NCBI RefSeq assembly: GCF_001649575.2
Contig: NC_051438.1
Location: forward strand, 9,666,953 to 9,730,952
DNA length: 64,000 nucleotides
Source of the DNA: Kryptolebias marmoratus
Taxonomy: Eukaryota; Chordata; Actinopteri; Cyprinodontiformes; Rivulidae
Reading direction: 5' to 3'
Shown here: positions 22,000-34,464 of the stretch, piece after piece
Position numbering within the stretch: position 1 is the first letter of the stretch
How the letters are laid out: each line of letters starts with the position of its first letter
Program-made: the position numbers and the translations under genes
The notes under the pieces: generated by a model
Database searches by the model: none
What the model saw: only the letters and a program-made list of their open reading frames with translations
What the model was told of the DNA's origin: nothing

Positions 22000-22780
22000 G
22001 AGGAATGCCAGTTTTCCTCATTTGCAGTCTTTGATCTACAACAAGCAGGGATGTAATTGTTCAGATCCACTCCGGAATGATTGGAGCTGTCGCTTTAAAA
22101 GGATTCTGGCTGGGTTTTTTTTACGAAGGAGTCAAAAGGCAGCCGGGGCAGGTTTGACTAAATGAAGTCTGTAGTTAAACGGCAGCGAGCTGAGCTCAGC
22201 TTGTCTCTCCTGAGAGCGGAGCGGCGCCCTAATCCTCCCTGACCTTGTCACTGTCCGGTCATTACTGCCGCAGCCACCGAGGCGTGCAGGTGCAGGTGCG
22301 GGCGTGCGCTCGTGCGCGTTTATGGAAATGAGCGTCCCGGCGCGAGCGTCCGGGCCCGGCCTGAGATTTGCATCACCGGGAAAAGAAAAGGAGGCGTGAC
22401 GGGCCCTGCTTTTGAGAGACCCAGCAGGTGAGACGCCACGGTGACCATTACGGTGATTAGCGAGCGCATTTATCTCTTTCTCTCTCTCTCTCGCCAAACC
22501 ACGTCCTATAAGCGAACCCGCGCTCTTCGCCGTCTCCCTCGGGCTCGAAAACAACCCCCGGCGAGCAGACACACCGACTTTGGAGGTGGAAGTTTTCAGT
22601 CTCCCTACACGTGCGAAACGATTATTTCCCTCTAAATCTGACACCCAGAACAGGCGAAGCGCCTGGGCCTGATAGCAAACAAAACAGCACGGAGAGGCTC
22701 CTGGCAGGCCGGAGACAGAGTGCTATCAAAGCCACAGGAATGCACCACCGGCAGCTTTATTTTTTTTTTACTCCGAGAGA
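22000..22780. other. Intronic sequence, no gene called
   Basis: GC-rich, complex sequence. The minus strand holds a 170-codon open frame (22132-22644) of Arg/Ser/Ala-rich composition with no domain and no supporting splice sites. Confidence 0.4.
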
Positions 22781-22794
22781 GTACGCGTAGTGTT

Positions 22795-23005
22795 GTAGCA
22801 GACCTGAGCCGCTGGTAATTAGAATGGGCTCGGAGGAGAGACAGGCAGTGGAATGAATGCAAATGAATTCACTGGCTCCGACACTGGGCTCCACAAGCTC
22901 ACTTTTCATACAGCACGCCTCACAGACATGAAGCTCCTGGCACAAACAGAGCGCGGCTGCACAGTAAACAGCGAGTGACGCGACGCGGCCGCGCGCACGT
23001 ACACG
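22795..23005. promoter_or_regulatory. Candidate conserved non-coding block
   Basis: Contains GGTAATTAGAATGGGCTCGG and GGAATGAATGCAAATGAATTC, the latter with an octamer-like ATGCAAAT (POU site type). Non-repetitive. Composition-based suspicion only. Confidence 0.3.
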
Positions 23006-23204
23006 CGAGGGAGTGCAAATAAAATCCGAAACCACGGGCCTGAAACAAATACGAAAGCCACGGCGCATGAGGAAGCAGATAGATGCAAACACGCGCGCTC
23101 TGCTAATCCATACAAATGCCACAGTGTTGTCTGCGGGGGGAGAGGACGAGGGGGGAGGGGGGTGAAAATGTGAGCGAACGTTCACAGCGTGTCCGACGGC
23201 GGAA

Positions 23205-23325
23205 TAAACAAACCTTCCTTAATTGGTGTCGATTTGGAATGGAGTGATGATTCATCATGCAGAACTCCCCAGTAGAGTATTGGAAACCCAATCATTTCTA
23301 ATCTATATGACCTTGACAGAGGGCC
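23205..23325. promoter_or_regulatory. Candidate conserved non-coding block
   Basis: TTAATTGGTGTCGATTTGG, the near-palindrome TGATGATTCATCA (23236-23248) and CCAATCATTTCTAATCTATATGACC lie close together in unique sequence. Suspicion only. Confidence 0.3.
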
Positions 23326-23329
23326 AGGG

Positions 23330-26300
23330 TTGGACTGGAAGTCCTTCCCAACACATTCTCGGACTTTAAAAAAAAAACAAAGTCGAGGGTGGGGGGGGGG
23401 CTTTGCGACGCGTCGGGCGTGCCGCGCGCCAAAGTCAGATCACTTCTTTGATTGCTCCACCTCAGCCATCGTTATGAAGCACTCGGTGCGCCGCGGCACT
23501 CATAAATCGGGTTGCTGTGTCGCCCCTGTAAGCGATCCGCCGCGTCCGCTCTCGACTTCACGAAGTTCGCTTGAACAGCATCAGCTCACCAGCGGCTTTT
23601 TTTCGCCTCAATCCCAAATCTTTGATCAGCGGCCTCCTCTGACAGAGAAGTAGGTCGTGTGTGAAGAAGGTCCCGCTCTCCACTGGCGAGTTCTCGTGCG
23701 AATGAGTCGAATTAAAACGTCTCCCTTCCTCTGCCTTAACTGGGCGTTCCAGACACGACCGCGGCCTCATTACGGGCTAGATTATGCACCTATCGCCCCC
23801 CGCCGAGATTAAAAGCACGGTAAGCATTTAAGAGGGGTGCCCGTACACAAACCATAGGCTCTGTGCGCACGAGGACAGCGCTACGGGGACGCGGGGAACA
23901 GTGGCGAGACGAAGGGGGCTGCTTGGTAGTCTGAGCGAAGCATATATTGGATGATGGAGTGAGATACAGACACAAAGGGAGAGCGGAGGGAGGAAAAGAA
24001 AAGAAGAAAAAAAGAAAAAAAAACGCCACCTGCAGACCCAACAGGCGGCCATCTTGCGGTCAATGAGGTGAGCGCGGCCGCCGCCCTGGGTCAGCGCGAA
24101 CACAAACCAATGACAAGCCGGCACTCGCCCTCCACTCCAGCTACACTTTGCCGTTCCGCTCCGCCGACCGCCTCGATCACACCAACCTTAGTGTGTGCAT
24201 ATGTTCTTATTCACCCCGACCGCTCTCTCTCTCCCACTCCCCTCGCTCTCCTACTCCTTTTTTTAAATCCACGTGTGCGCAGACACACACACACACACAG
24301 ACACACCAGGAGAGAGTGAACAAATGTGGGAGCAGATGCCCCACATCAGACTGCAGTTGCCCTCTGCTCCCGGCGGGCCTCCAGAGAGACACAGGAATAC
24401 AGTTAACAGAGATCACACACTCCTCTCCCAACACAAGCCAACAGTCAACACACACACACACACACACACACGTTCACTTAGACATTTCTGACTTACATCT
24501 TTGTATCAGTTTAAAGCTGCAGAGATGCATATTATGGTTACAGTGAGCGCCGTGACACCTTCCCCTTCCATCCGACCCTTCTTTAGTCAGTCGTTAGGGA
24601 ACGTGCGTCCCCCGTAACTCCACCCGCCTATCGAGCTCTGCGATTGGTGAAGATGACAAACTCAACTCTTAGTGCTCAGATATCCAGTTGAAACAAAAAC
24701 AACAGGGACATTTTTTGCCGTAAGCCTCAAGGGCTCGCAGCTCTCCTTAAGGCTCCAGCAGACGCCGTAAGTTTGCGGTGAGATGTTAGTTTTTGCGCAC
24801 GCCCTTCATCGTCATCGACGAGACACACGGATCAGAACTCCCGCGAAGCTCCTTCCTCCTCCTGCAACGTTAAAACGGGTTTCTTCCCGCCGGCTTCTCG
24901 ACTCTCCTGTCCTTGTACAGATTTTTGCTTCCCTTACTTCGATCAGACGCGTTTATTAAACCGACAGAGACAGTACACGCCGTTTTGGCATTTGCAAATA
25001 TGACCGTGCACAATAATGAGCGAACGAAGGGAACTTGTCCCGACGCGGCCCATCTGAGGCGCACTTCCTCCCGGCCACCACAGCCACAAAGAGCCGCCCG
25101 TGTCTCTGCGGCCTTTTTAAGTTCGTAGGTTTCTAAGTTTTGCTGGAACAGTTGTAAAGATGGTTGTATTTAACAGCCTCCAGCTGCTTCTCAGCAGAGC
25201 AGTAGAAACAAAAAGACTCCATTAAAGCTCACCGGCTTTTCCTCAAAAACACGCCCACAGCAACTTCTGACCAATCACATGATCACAGATATCACAGATA
25301 CCCTGCCGCTCAGAACAGAACCCTGGTTTGCTACCACGACGATGATACACCCCCCCATGACCTCGCTACGGACGTTTTCTGCAAATCCATCAGGAACCCA
25401 TCATGAACCCCTGACACTCTATCACACATAATAAGGGGCTCACTGCATTCCTAATGTGCACCTGAACGCCTCACCAAGACTTTACATTCCAGTAGGGGGC
25501 TACATGCAGTGTGAAGGCCTCAGAAAAGAGCTTCATGCATCAAATATAAGGATGATACATTGTGACTAATGCCATTTATATTGTGTTCTTATGGTGACAA
25601 GTAACTCCATATCTATAATAGTTAAAGGCTCTGTGGTATACACTCGTTGAAGCTATGTCTTTTTATCATGGAGAGACGTTCATTTGAAGATGCTAAGCTT
25701 CCTTTTTTTTAGTGCAGTCCTATGAGGAACAGTTTGTGGCGACGCCAGCCGAGAGCAATCGGGCAAAAGCAAACGTTTGCACGCACGGAAAGGCCTCCGT
25801 CCGATTATTGGTCGGCCACCGAGGCAGACGCACAAGCAAAAAGGATGTGGGAATCAGTCTCCCGGATTTGTGCTTGGCTTTAAGTAATAAACCCCGAGGA
25901 CACTGATCGATGAGTCCCTCCCGTGTGGAGTCCTCGCTCTGTTCTGCACCTGAAAAGTCAGAATTGCACAGCCGACCCAAACCCAAAACGACGTCAGCAT
26001 CGCCATGACCTCTGTTCCTCTGATTTGACCGCTCTGACCCAACAAAACGCCTGGCCAAGAACACGCCGACGCATCGCGTTGTACGCAAACGCGAAATGAA
26101 ACCGTGCACAGCAATTCAAGAAAAAAAAATGAAGAGACAGCTCAGTATGCCGACGACAGACAGCTTCGTATGCACTTAAACATAGGAGTATGTTTGGACA
26201 GCCATTAGCTAACAACACTTCATGACTATTCAGGAGCCACTTATACATGGCACACACTTCCATACACTTGGAGCTATTAGGAGCCATTATCTTGAATAAT

Positions 26301-26825
26301 CATGTGGAATGGTGTGCAGGGGAACAGGAACCACAGAGAGGATATAGATCCATCAAGAAGATGACGACAATTCGGCAACATTAGAGCGCCGAGCAGAACG
26401 TATTAAAATATACGCACGCTGCCACCAGTCCCCCCCAACCCCCAAAAAATCTGACAACGTACCATTTATATGCATCCATTTTTTCTTTGTCACACCAACC
26501 CGCCGACAACAAAACATGCGGTACGCCGCGCCTGTTTCGTGTTTATTTTATTTTTCCCCCCCATCCACAGCTGTGACTAAAAGGGTTACAAACCTGCGAC
26601 ACAAAAGCATAAAAAAAAGACAAAATAACCAGAAAAAAAAAAAAAAAAAAAAGGCTGAAAGTGACCCCTTCTAAAAGGGTCTGCTAGTCCAAGGCTATAA
26701 AATCTTTAAAAAAGGAGAAAAAAAAAAGAGGATAATATTCTGCCTCGGTTATGACTGCGGAGACGAATGGTTGGAGCCGGGTGTGGGGTGGGGTGGTGTG
26801 GGGGCTCAGACAGGACCCCGGCCCT
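23330..26825. other. Intronic sequence with microsatellites, no gene seen
   Basis: Includes G run 23390-23400, (CA)n at 24283-24299 and 24449-24471, and poly-A at 26633-26652. Open frames here are repeat-derived or low-complexity. No element was recognised. Confidence 0.4.
24449..24471 (+). repeat. (CA)n microsatellite
   Basis: Perfect dinucleotide run of 23 bases; a shorter CA run lies at 24283-24299. Confidence 0.95.
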
Positions 26826-26829
26826 TAAT

Positions 26830-26970
26830 GTAGTTTGTAATTGTAAGTGTTGGTCTTTAATAAACGCCCAGAGTATTTGGTCAGGCTAATAGACTGGGCT
26901 CTCTAAATCCTGGCCGCCATGCATTATTCAAGAGCCATTAGCTATCGCCTCATCTGGGAGGCTGTATGAG
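26830..26970. promoter_or_regulatory. Candidate conserved non-coding block
   Basis: TAGTTTGTAATTGTAAGTG, TTTAATAAACGCCCAGAG, CAGGCTAATAGACTGGG, GCATTATTCAAGAGCCATTAG follow one another without repeats. High word complexity with many ATTA/TAAT cores is typical of vertebrate developmental enhancers. Confidence 0.35.
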
Positions 26971-26974
26971 TCCC

Positions 26975-28185
26975 ATCATCGGCTGGGGGAACTGAAAAGA
27001 AGAGATGCAAAACCAGGAACGGGAGGGAATAAAAGGGGAGGTTAGAGAGGATTCTGAGGCAAAGAATCAAAGGAGGAGAGCTGACGAAAGATGGGCCTGA
27101 TGTGGCATAAAGGTGAGGGTCTGTGATATGGAAATGACAGCGGGGAGATGAGGAAATGCCTGGATAAAAGGCAGAGGTCGCACGGCACAGACCTATGAAA
27201 GTGGGAAGGGTGGTTTGGGGTGGGTGTTGGTGGTTGGTGCAGGGAAGTGTAAGCAGAAGTGAGCGAAAGGGACGCGACCGCCGACGTCAGAGTTTGCCGG
27301 GTCGGGGGGGGGGGCTGCGGATGAAAGACGGATGCCAGGCTGAAGTGGCATTCTCTGTTTGGCCGAGGACATAAATGTCAGCGGCTCCTCTCTGCTCCCC
27401 CTCTCGACCTTTTCCGTCTCTCAGTCCGCCTCACCTCCGTCTCAACCTCCCCGTGCTCCTTCCACTCCACCTCCCGCCGCCTGTCTCGAATCTCCCCAGA
27501 GTCGTAAGAGTGAGGTAGTGGTAATTTTGCTTTCAGAGACAAGAGCTGGCCGTGGAAACACATGGAGACGCAGGCTGCTCAGTTACCATGGTATCATTGG
27601 CCAGCAGGAGTGGCGCCAAGACCGACGTGGGGGGGCGTGCACGTGCGTCGGTGTGTACGGGAGTGGGCGCGAGCTCTTGAGTGCATCTACATGTCTGGGT
27701 AATGGGTGTTCAGCCGGCTTGCCAGACTTGTCCCGGCCACCGCTCTCCCAGGTTACCGGTTTCCCCTGACCCTCTGCGGCAGCCCAAGGACACACTCCTG
27801 TCTCTCTAATTAAAACACAACCCCGACACACATCACACTCACACACTCTGCAGGTCTGCAGCTTAAAATAACCTTAAAAGGAACGAGCCGAGCCATCATC
27901 CGCTGCTCTCAACACCTCTTCAAAATCCACTCAGCGTTTTCTCACCAGGCAGACTCAGGTCTGCGGGAAGACTCCCCGCAACAAACGGCGTCTCCGAACA
28001 CCGCGCTCCTTTCTTAGGAGGGCTGCGTTTATTGTCGCCATGCGATAACGAAACGAACGCGGCGGCTCGGAAATAATCCACTGCAGGCACCGTTTTTCCG
28101 AAAGGTTTCTGGGAAAAACCGACAGCGCGGCCAAAGTCGAGTTGAAAGGGCAATTGGAGGAGACAGTTGTGAAAGTGGGACACCT
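26975..28185. other. Intronic sequence, no gene seen
   Basis: Purine-rich 26990-27330 with a G run at 27304-27314. Nothing else was recognised. Confidence 0.4.
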
Positions 28186-28189
28186 TGAA

Positions 28190-28470
28190 ATGGCCAAACG
28201 TCGAATATCTTACCTGCTGTAGGTTGCTCCTCATGTTGGATTGGAGAAATGAGCAGCTTGACGAGCTGAAGGCTAGTAGGAGTGGGGCCGAGACTAGAAC
28301 GTATTGTTGCCAGCTTTAAACAACAAGTTCAAACATTTTATAGTGCTTTGTGCGATTTATACACCCTTAGACCCCCGTCCGGTTCACATTACACTAGTAG
28401 CCCCAGCAGGAAGTGCCCACAGGCTGCACCAGAAGTGCTGCGGCTAATAGCGCTAGCAGTTGGCCACAGG
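28190..28470 (-). repeat. Dispersed repeat family B, long degenerate copy
   Basis: On the minus strand the core is CTACAGCAGGTAAGATATTCG. The preceding sequence matches the copies at 62100 and 50340: AGTGGGGCCGAGACT...TTGTTGCCAGC and GCACTTCTGGTGCAGCCTGTGGGCACTTCCTGC. In tenm1 sense it presents CAG|GTAAGA. Confidence 0.65.
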
Positions 28471-29029
28471 ATTCCATCTAAAAGCAGCAGGGTGAAAAAA
28501 ACTCTGATGTAAAATGTCTAAATGATGGCAAACAAACCTGAAATACCAGCTTGTTATCAGCTTGTTTTGTTTTTGTGTTTTTTTTTTGTTTGTTTTCTGA
28601 AGAAAATATCTGCTGAAAGTGCTCAAAAACAGACCGGACCAGAAGTCAGCGTCACAGTGTCCCAGATATATCTTGTTCGGAGCTGGAACGTCTGCGACAT
28701 CACGGAAACATCTGTGAAGACAGCATCTGCTCGTGTGTGTGAACAATGTGGTTTTAACTGTTTGTGACTGACATCACACAGATGAAAGAGGAAAGCTAAA
28801 ATGTCAGGGCTCCTACTTTTGAAGGAGATGACTATTCCAAGACTGTCAAACCATGTAAAAAAAAAAATCGAATTAATAAGCAACGATTCTGACACGCAAT
28901 AAAAATCTCAAAAAGTTATCAATTTTTCGCCAACTTTCAATTAGGAAGTAAAACTACCACGACAGCAGCAATGTCAAAGTCTGTAAAATCCTAATCTAAT
29001 AGCTATGAGCTCGTTAATTTGTCTGGAAC

Positions 29030-29130
29030 TAAAACTTAGTTCAAACTGAGGTCATTCGAAGAGCTATCCACAACAGGTAGGATATTAATTGCTCGGGTTT
29101 TCGATTCTCCTCGAGCGTCCAGAAGTTTGA
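29030..29130 (+). repeat. Dispersed repeat family B, copy
   Basis: CAAACTGAGGTCATTCGAAGAGCTATCC then ACAACAGGTAGGATATTAATTG matches the family core. Plus orientation, antisense to tenm1. Confidence 0.65.
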
Positions 29131-29139
29131 ACCCGTTCG

Positions 29140-31373
29140 CCAAGATCCGTGAAACAAATTTACCCTCTATATCCGTTGGACTCGATTCTAAACAGCTCGA
29201 GTGGATGGTTTTGGTTTTTTTCGTTTCTGTGGATGTTACCCTCCAGCTAATTCTGACCCAAACGTCACAGACATGATTCGAGTCCTCGACGGTCACCGCC
29301 TTGAATCCCCGCATGTTTTCTATTTAAAATGCGAAGGTGGCTTTTTCAGCCCGCCCCATTATTTACGGCGCTTTAAGCGAGCGGGCTAACTTGAACGGAT
29401 GCGACACGTGACGTTCGGCGCCGAGACTCTTCACTCCTCCGTCTCCGGCAGACGATTTAGTGTGTTTGCTTCCTCTTTAAGCGCGCGAGAGGCCCCGGCG
29501 GAGGGAGTACACAGGCAGGCGATGATGTCCTGTCACTGCAGGTTACCGCGGCAGCGTGATTTAATGGAACTGTCTGTCAAAGGGCTGAACAGCAGTCTGT
29601 CAGCCGACCTGCAGAGGAAGCTGACACGCACGCACGCACGCTTGCAAACAGTCGGAAAAAAATCAAAAAAATAAATAAATAAATAACTGAACTGAGGCTC
29701 ACTGTCAGAGCTGCTTCTCTGTATCTTATTTGCTTTCTCTGCCGTCCCGTAAAAACATGCGCGGATCCGAAAACAAACAAACAAACAAACAGCCTTCGCT
29801 TCCAAAAAGACGGAGCGGAGACGAACTCGGAGCCCGTTTGGAGCAAACCGAGCACACGTAACGAACGCTGCACGGCGTGTTCAAAGGATTAGGCGGGAAA
29901 AAAACTTCCATGCCTGATGGGGGCGCCTAAAATCCGAAGCGCCGAAGCCCAAGTGCCCTACTGATTCTGCACCCACCCCCACCCCCCGCTCGCCCCACTG
30001 AACGAGGTGGAGAGAGCAATCACGTCGGCCCCGGCATTAGGCATCCGCCGTAAAAGCCTTCTCTTTATTGTATATTTCTGCCATCATCCCAAACTGGCGG
30101 GACAGAGAGCTCTGATTAGCATCAAAGCCTTTGATTGCCCCACTCGACAATCAGCGGCGCTCTCCTCTTCTTGTGTGATGCCCGCTGCGATGCAGAACAG
30201 TGGATGGAGGAGAGAACGTCTGCGTGACTTGCGAGCGCGCGAGCGAGGGAGGAAGAATCGCAGCCGCACGAAACAAAAAGAAAGAACATCCCGCGTGTGT
30301 TTAGCCTGCGTGGACCCGCAGAGTTTAGGCCTTGATGTCTCGAGACGAGCTCAAATCGTCTTCTAATAATCCGGCCTTGAAGCTCACCTATTCCTTTTTT
30401 TTTTTGATGCTGCAGCACCGTCCTCCAGTCTGGACAATTCACTTTGGCTCTGGCCTTGCCTCTTTAAAAGACAGCCCTCTCTTTCCCTCCCCCCTTCCCG
30501 GGCTAAACACGATTAGCCGCAGAGGACATTGTAGCTCTCCCCACAACTAATACATTTAGTATGGATCGTCTGAGGGGGTGAGGATACAGACTCGCGGGAG
30601 AGATCGATATTCCAAGGCAGAGTCTGTCTGGGAGAACAGAGGCCCCATGCTGGGAGACGGTTAGCGGCTCAAAAAGCGAGCAAGCGCTGTCTGGAAGCGC
30701 CGAGTGCCCGGAATCCCGCGCCGTTCGAACTCGTCTTCAAAAGGTAACGCTCCAGGCAACCCGCTGTGTGCCAGGTTACGCTGGATGTTCGGCATCAAGG
30801 CGAGGAGCTTGTGGAAGATTTGTCGGCGGGGATATCTCCAAGGAAGAGAGATTTACGTAAGACAAATCGGGGCGATTCCCGATCGCACGGAACAAAAACC
30901 CACCCCCTCCCGAAGTCCCCCCGGGAGGCCTCGTCTCCATGGGGGGGTGGGGGACGACGTCAAAGCGGTGCTCAAAATAGAGGCGTCCTTTAGGACGGGA
31001 AGGACGGAGGATGCGGATGTGAACCCCTCACTCCGAGTCCATTTGGAGCCGCCGCCACAGACACCGACGGGCTTCGCGCAAAAAAAAAAACAAAACTCCC
31101 GAAGCGCCCACATTTAGCACGAGCACCGAGTCGGAGGGCATTAGCGCCGCGTCTATTCCTGGCGGCCCATTAAGTCTGTAAAACATTTAGGATCCTCGCG
31201 GAGGGATGCCTCCGTGTCAGAATGACCCTTTTACCCCACCGCCACCAACGCGCCGCCATTTTTCCCCTGCTCGCGCACAAAAAAAAAGCTGACAGAAACA
31301 TGTATTTCGTGGCGCTCCGCATTCGGCTGAGCGGGCCTCGGACGGGCAGGGTGGTGGTGGTGGTGGTGGGGGG
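29140..31373. other. Intronic sequence, no gene seen
   Basis: Contains AAAT and AAAC short repeats (29667-29686, 29775-29790) and C/G-rich patches. The block near 30570-30680 is complex and could be regulatory. No exon was recognised. Confidence 0.4.
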
Positions 31374-31479
31374 NNNNNNNNNNNNNNNNNNNNNNNNNNN
31401 NNNNNNNNNNNNNNNNNNNNNNNNNNNNNNNNNNNNNNNNNNNNNNNNNNNNNNNNNNNNNNNNNNNNNNNNNNNNNNN
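31374..31479. other. Assembly gap (106 N) after a GGT/G-rich tract
   Basis: Left flank is (GGT)n followed by GGGG; right flank begins GTGTAGG and is also G-rich. Confidence 0.98.
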
Positions 31480-32380
31480 GTGTAGGTGGAGCGGAGGGGG
31501 GAGGGGGCTGTTCCTCGCACACTCCAAATGGGTCCATTTTGCTGAAATGCGAAGCCCTGCTCTTTTCCGACGTGCCATAATAAACCTATTGGTTGTGTGC
31601 GGGGAGGGGGGGGGACGGTGGTATGGCTTCATGCATGAGGAGGAAATTGGCGGCATCTAAACAGGAAATATCCCCTTCCCTTCTCCTCTGCGGATGTGAC
31701 AGTCATGGTAACAGCTAACAGCTCAGCTCGCCGTAACGCAGGCTGGCATGTGCCCCGTAATGGAAATGCATTGTACCAGCCGGGGAAACAAACACACACA
31801 CACACACACAAAAGCTAATGTGGAGCGAGGAGACTACTGTGTCATCTTTAATCTATACATAAATACATCACTTGCTGTCCAGTGAGGATGAGCTCCACGG
31901 AAAGAGCAACTCGGGGAGCCTTTAATGTTAAATGACAGGCTTCTGGTAAAAACCCAACAAGCCTGAGGAGCAGCTGTTTCCTGAAGGCCGGAGGAGATTT
32001 CTCAGAACTCCGTTTAAAGGGACACGTTGACCCCCTTTTGAAGAGGCGTTCCGAGTAAAGGGTTTTTAAAACCATCACCGTCTCACCCGCCGCAGCTCCT
32101 TGGGTGACGTCAGTTTGGAGGAATGGAGTCCGAGCGCGGCCGAGACCGAAGTGGGTCGCTGAAGCCCTAAAAGGCTTGAATCACAGGTTTTTTTTTTTGG
32201 TTTCATAGAACAATGTTTTCAGTAGACGTCGTTTTTGCGTAGGATTTTGTGGTGGCAGCGAGGGGGAGCACTTACAGCGCAGACTAAAGTCCATTTTGGT
32301 AGGAATTATCTTTGACCCGCTTCTCCGTACCGGGTCATTGTAGATAGAGACAAACGAATACTCTCACTCGCACCTAGTAC
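31480..32380. other. Intronic sequence, no gene seen
   Basis: Contains (CA)n at 31792-31810 and a poly-T at 32189-32198. Unique sequence elsewhere. Confidence 0.4.
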
Positions 32381-32383
32381 CAA

Positions 32384-32580
32384 TATAGAATACCAGTTAT
32401 TCTAACATGCATGTGTTTGGTCTGTGGGAGGAAACCCTCGCATCTACGGTAAGAACACGTAAACTCCACCCAGAAAGACCCCTCCACACACACACACACA
32501 CACACACACACACCGGGAAGTGACCCTGAGACCTCTATGCTGGGAGGTGACAGCTCTAAACACTGCCCTGCCATGTCTGC
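32384..32580 (-). mobile_element. V-SINE-like repeat fragment, minus orientation, with (CA)n inside
   Basis: ACATGCATGTGTTTGGTCTGTGGGAGGAAACC, AACACGTAAACTCCACCCAGAAAG and GGAGGTGACAGCTCTAAACACTGCC form the reverse complement of the fish SINE order seen at 35280-35620. A CA tract (32484-32514) interrupts it. Confidence 0.65.
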
Positions 32581-32589
32581 CCCATTAAA

Positions 32590-32955
32590 ACAACAAAACT
32601 GGCAGCCGTGTAAAACGGGGGGAAAAAAAATAGCATTTGCGCAAATGAAGCTTTGAAAATCTGCATCGTTAGCTTGAACCGTTTTGACAAGCTAATAGCG
32701 GCTAGCCTGAGTGGAATTCTGCCATGTTTGAATGTTTAAACACCTTCAGTCCACAAATTTTACTATTAACACTTCATCGCCTTCGTCTGCTTAGCACCAA
32801 ACGATTATTTCACCAGATATGGATGCAAATCGCCCAGGAGGCACTGGAAGCCAGCTAGCTAGCTAATTGGTAGTTACCGAGACATTTACAGCAGGGTCAT
32901 AAAACGGGGTCCGCATAAGCTTTAGCCTTCATTCAGACTAGCCGTCCGCTCGTCA
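32590..32955. other. Intronic sequence, no gene seen
   Basis: TAGC-rich words (32690-32710, 32850-32870), possibly the upstream part of the family B copy that follows. Confidence 0.35.
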
Positions 32956-32959
32956 CTCC

Positions 32960-33020
32960 TGTTCTCCAAACTGATGTGGTTCAAAAAGGCCAACTACGAC
33001 AGGTAAGATATTTATTATCC
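32960..33020 (+). repeat. Dispersed repeat family B, copy
   Basis: TTCTCCAAACTGATGTGGTTCAAAAAGGCCAACTACGACAGGTAAGATATTTATT follows the family core. Plus orientation, antisense to tenm1. Confidence 0.6.
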
Positions 33021-33029
33021 ACAGCGTTT

Positions 33030-34015
33030 TCAAAATGTCCTTTTAGTGCGCGTCCTTCCGTACGTGTGTGATCGTCCTCCCCTGCACGCTGCAGACGCCC
33101 TGCCTTCCACACGAGCACGGGAGGAGGCTCTGACGCCTTCGCCCGGCCCACTCCTGGTTGTTTAAACATCCTTGTACTGAAATGGCTCCGTTGCTTTTAT
33201 GGAGACTTCAAGGTGACGGGACCTTGAAGCCCTGAAAGAAGACTTTTTATGGAAATGAAAGCTGATTTATTAGTTGCGGGCTTCTACGTGAAAGAAAATT
33301 ACAACCACCGGAAAAAAAAGACGGGAAAAAAAAAAAGTCCAACATTTAGTTTCTTTTTAAACGAACGTGTGGCTAAATATAACGAGTGCTGCTGGAGGTT
33401 TGTGCTGTTAAAATGTGCTTCATGTCGTGGAGGGTTAAAGCTACGGAGCCCCAAAGTTTTCCCTCCTACAAAAGTACCTCGCAGATGAATCTGCATTTGA
33501 CCCTTTTGGTTCTGGTCAGGGGTTAGGACACGCCCCCGATACACTCGCGCCTATTTAGAGTCAAAACCCAAAGACAACCTCCACACAGACATATCCTCCC
33601 GAGTCTTAAAAAGTCAACTTAGGAGGATTTAAATCAGGCATTTGGGACTTCTCGAAGCCACAGAGGCGATATTAGAGAGAAAGATAACGTCTCATTACTG
33701 GAGAAAACCCAGCTCCTCCCCTCTGGCCTCTCCTCTAAGCAGCCTTCTGAAGTACTGAACCCAGCTCCAGCTCCATTTGGTGCGCGGCTCTTCAGTCCCG
33801 GGACTTTTTGCTCGCTCCTCGCTGCCTTTTCTGTTCTAACTTCTTTCGGAGGCAGCATTTGGCTCTGATGGTTTCAGGCTCCGGGCTTCCACTGCGTCTC
33901 AGGCTGAAAGCAACCCATCCAGCTCGGCTGCTCTCTGGTCCTCAGCCACACTGATGTTCGTTTTACTGGACCACCTATAGGTGTGTGTTTTAACCCATTA
34001 TTCCCATTATTAAAT
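33030..34015. other. Intronic sequence, no gene seen
   Basis: Unique sequence with short A runs. Nothing recognised. Confidence 0.4.
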
Positions 34016-34019
34016 CACC

Positions 34020-34139
34020 TCTTCATGTCCTGCAGAAGCCTGGTAATCACCCATTGATTCAAACCAGGTGTGTTGGAGCAGAGGAACAAGTAAAACATGC
34101 GGGACGGTGGCCCTCCAGGACCGGAGATGCCCACCCCTG
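34020..34139 (+). mobile_element. hAT-type MITE remnant, right half
   Basis: CCTGGTAATCACCCATTGATTC, AACCAGGTGTGTTGGAGCAG, AAAACATGCGGGACGGTGGCCCTCCAGGACCGGAGATGCCCACCCCTG is the right half of a very common fish MITE. Its end (CAGGGGTGGGCA on the other strand) is of hAT type. The left half is decayed. Confidence 0.75.
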
Positions 34140-34159
34140 ATCTACGGGATCCCTCTCAG

Positions 34160-34460
34160 GCAGCCGTGTAATCGCATCTGAGCACTCGTCTGTCTGTTAG
34201 CGAAACATCTCATGAACCAGTGGACTGATTTGAATAAAACTCTCAGAGAAGGAACCACTGGGTGCGGATCTACGACTGATTAGCTCTTAGAGTCAACCCA
34301 ATTCAAGACGGGTTAGGGTTTTTGTTCCTCTCGTCTCGTAGGCGACATGTAGGTCTGCTTCGCCTTCTGATAATCTGCAGCTCATTTGTGCAACATCAGT
34401 ATAATGGCGTGAGAGAAGACGCTCGGAACTCAGGCGGAGCCGCGAGCCGGACTTTGCTCC
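34160..34460 (+). repeat. Dispersed repeat family A, best-preserved copy
   Basis: CAGCCGTGTAATCGCATCTGAGC, TCTGTCTGTTAGCGAAACATCTCATGAACC, AATAAAACTCTCAGAGAAGG, CTACGACTGATTAGCTCTTAGAGTCAACCCAATTCAAGACGG in order. I recognise this as a recurring fish repeat but cannot name it. It may be the non-coding part of a LINE. Confidence 0.65.
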
Positions 34461-34464
34461 GAGC

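Noticed and set aside
22132..22644. 170-codon minus-strand open frame
   Set aside because: Arg/Ser/Ala-rich composition from GC-rich sequence, no known domain, no matching splice signals.
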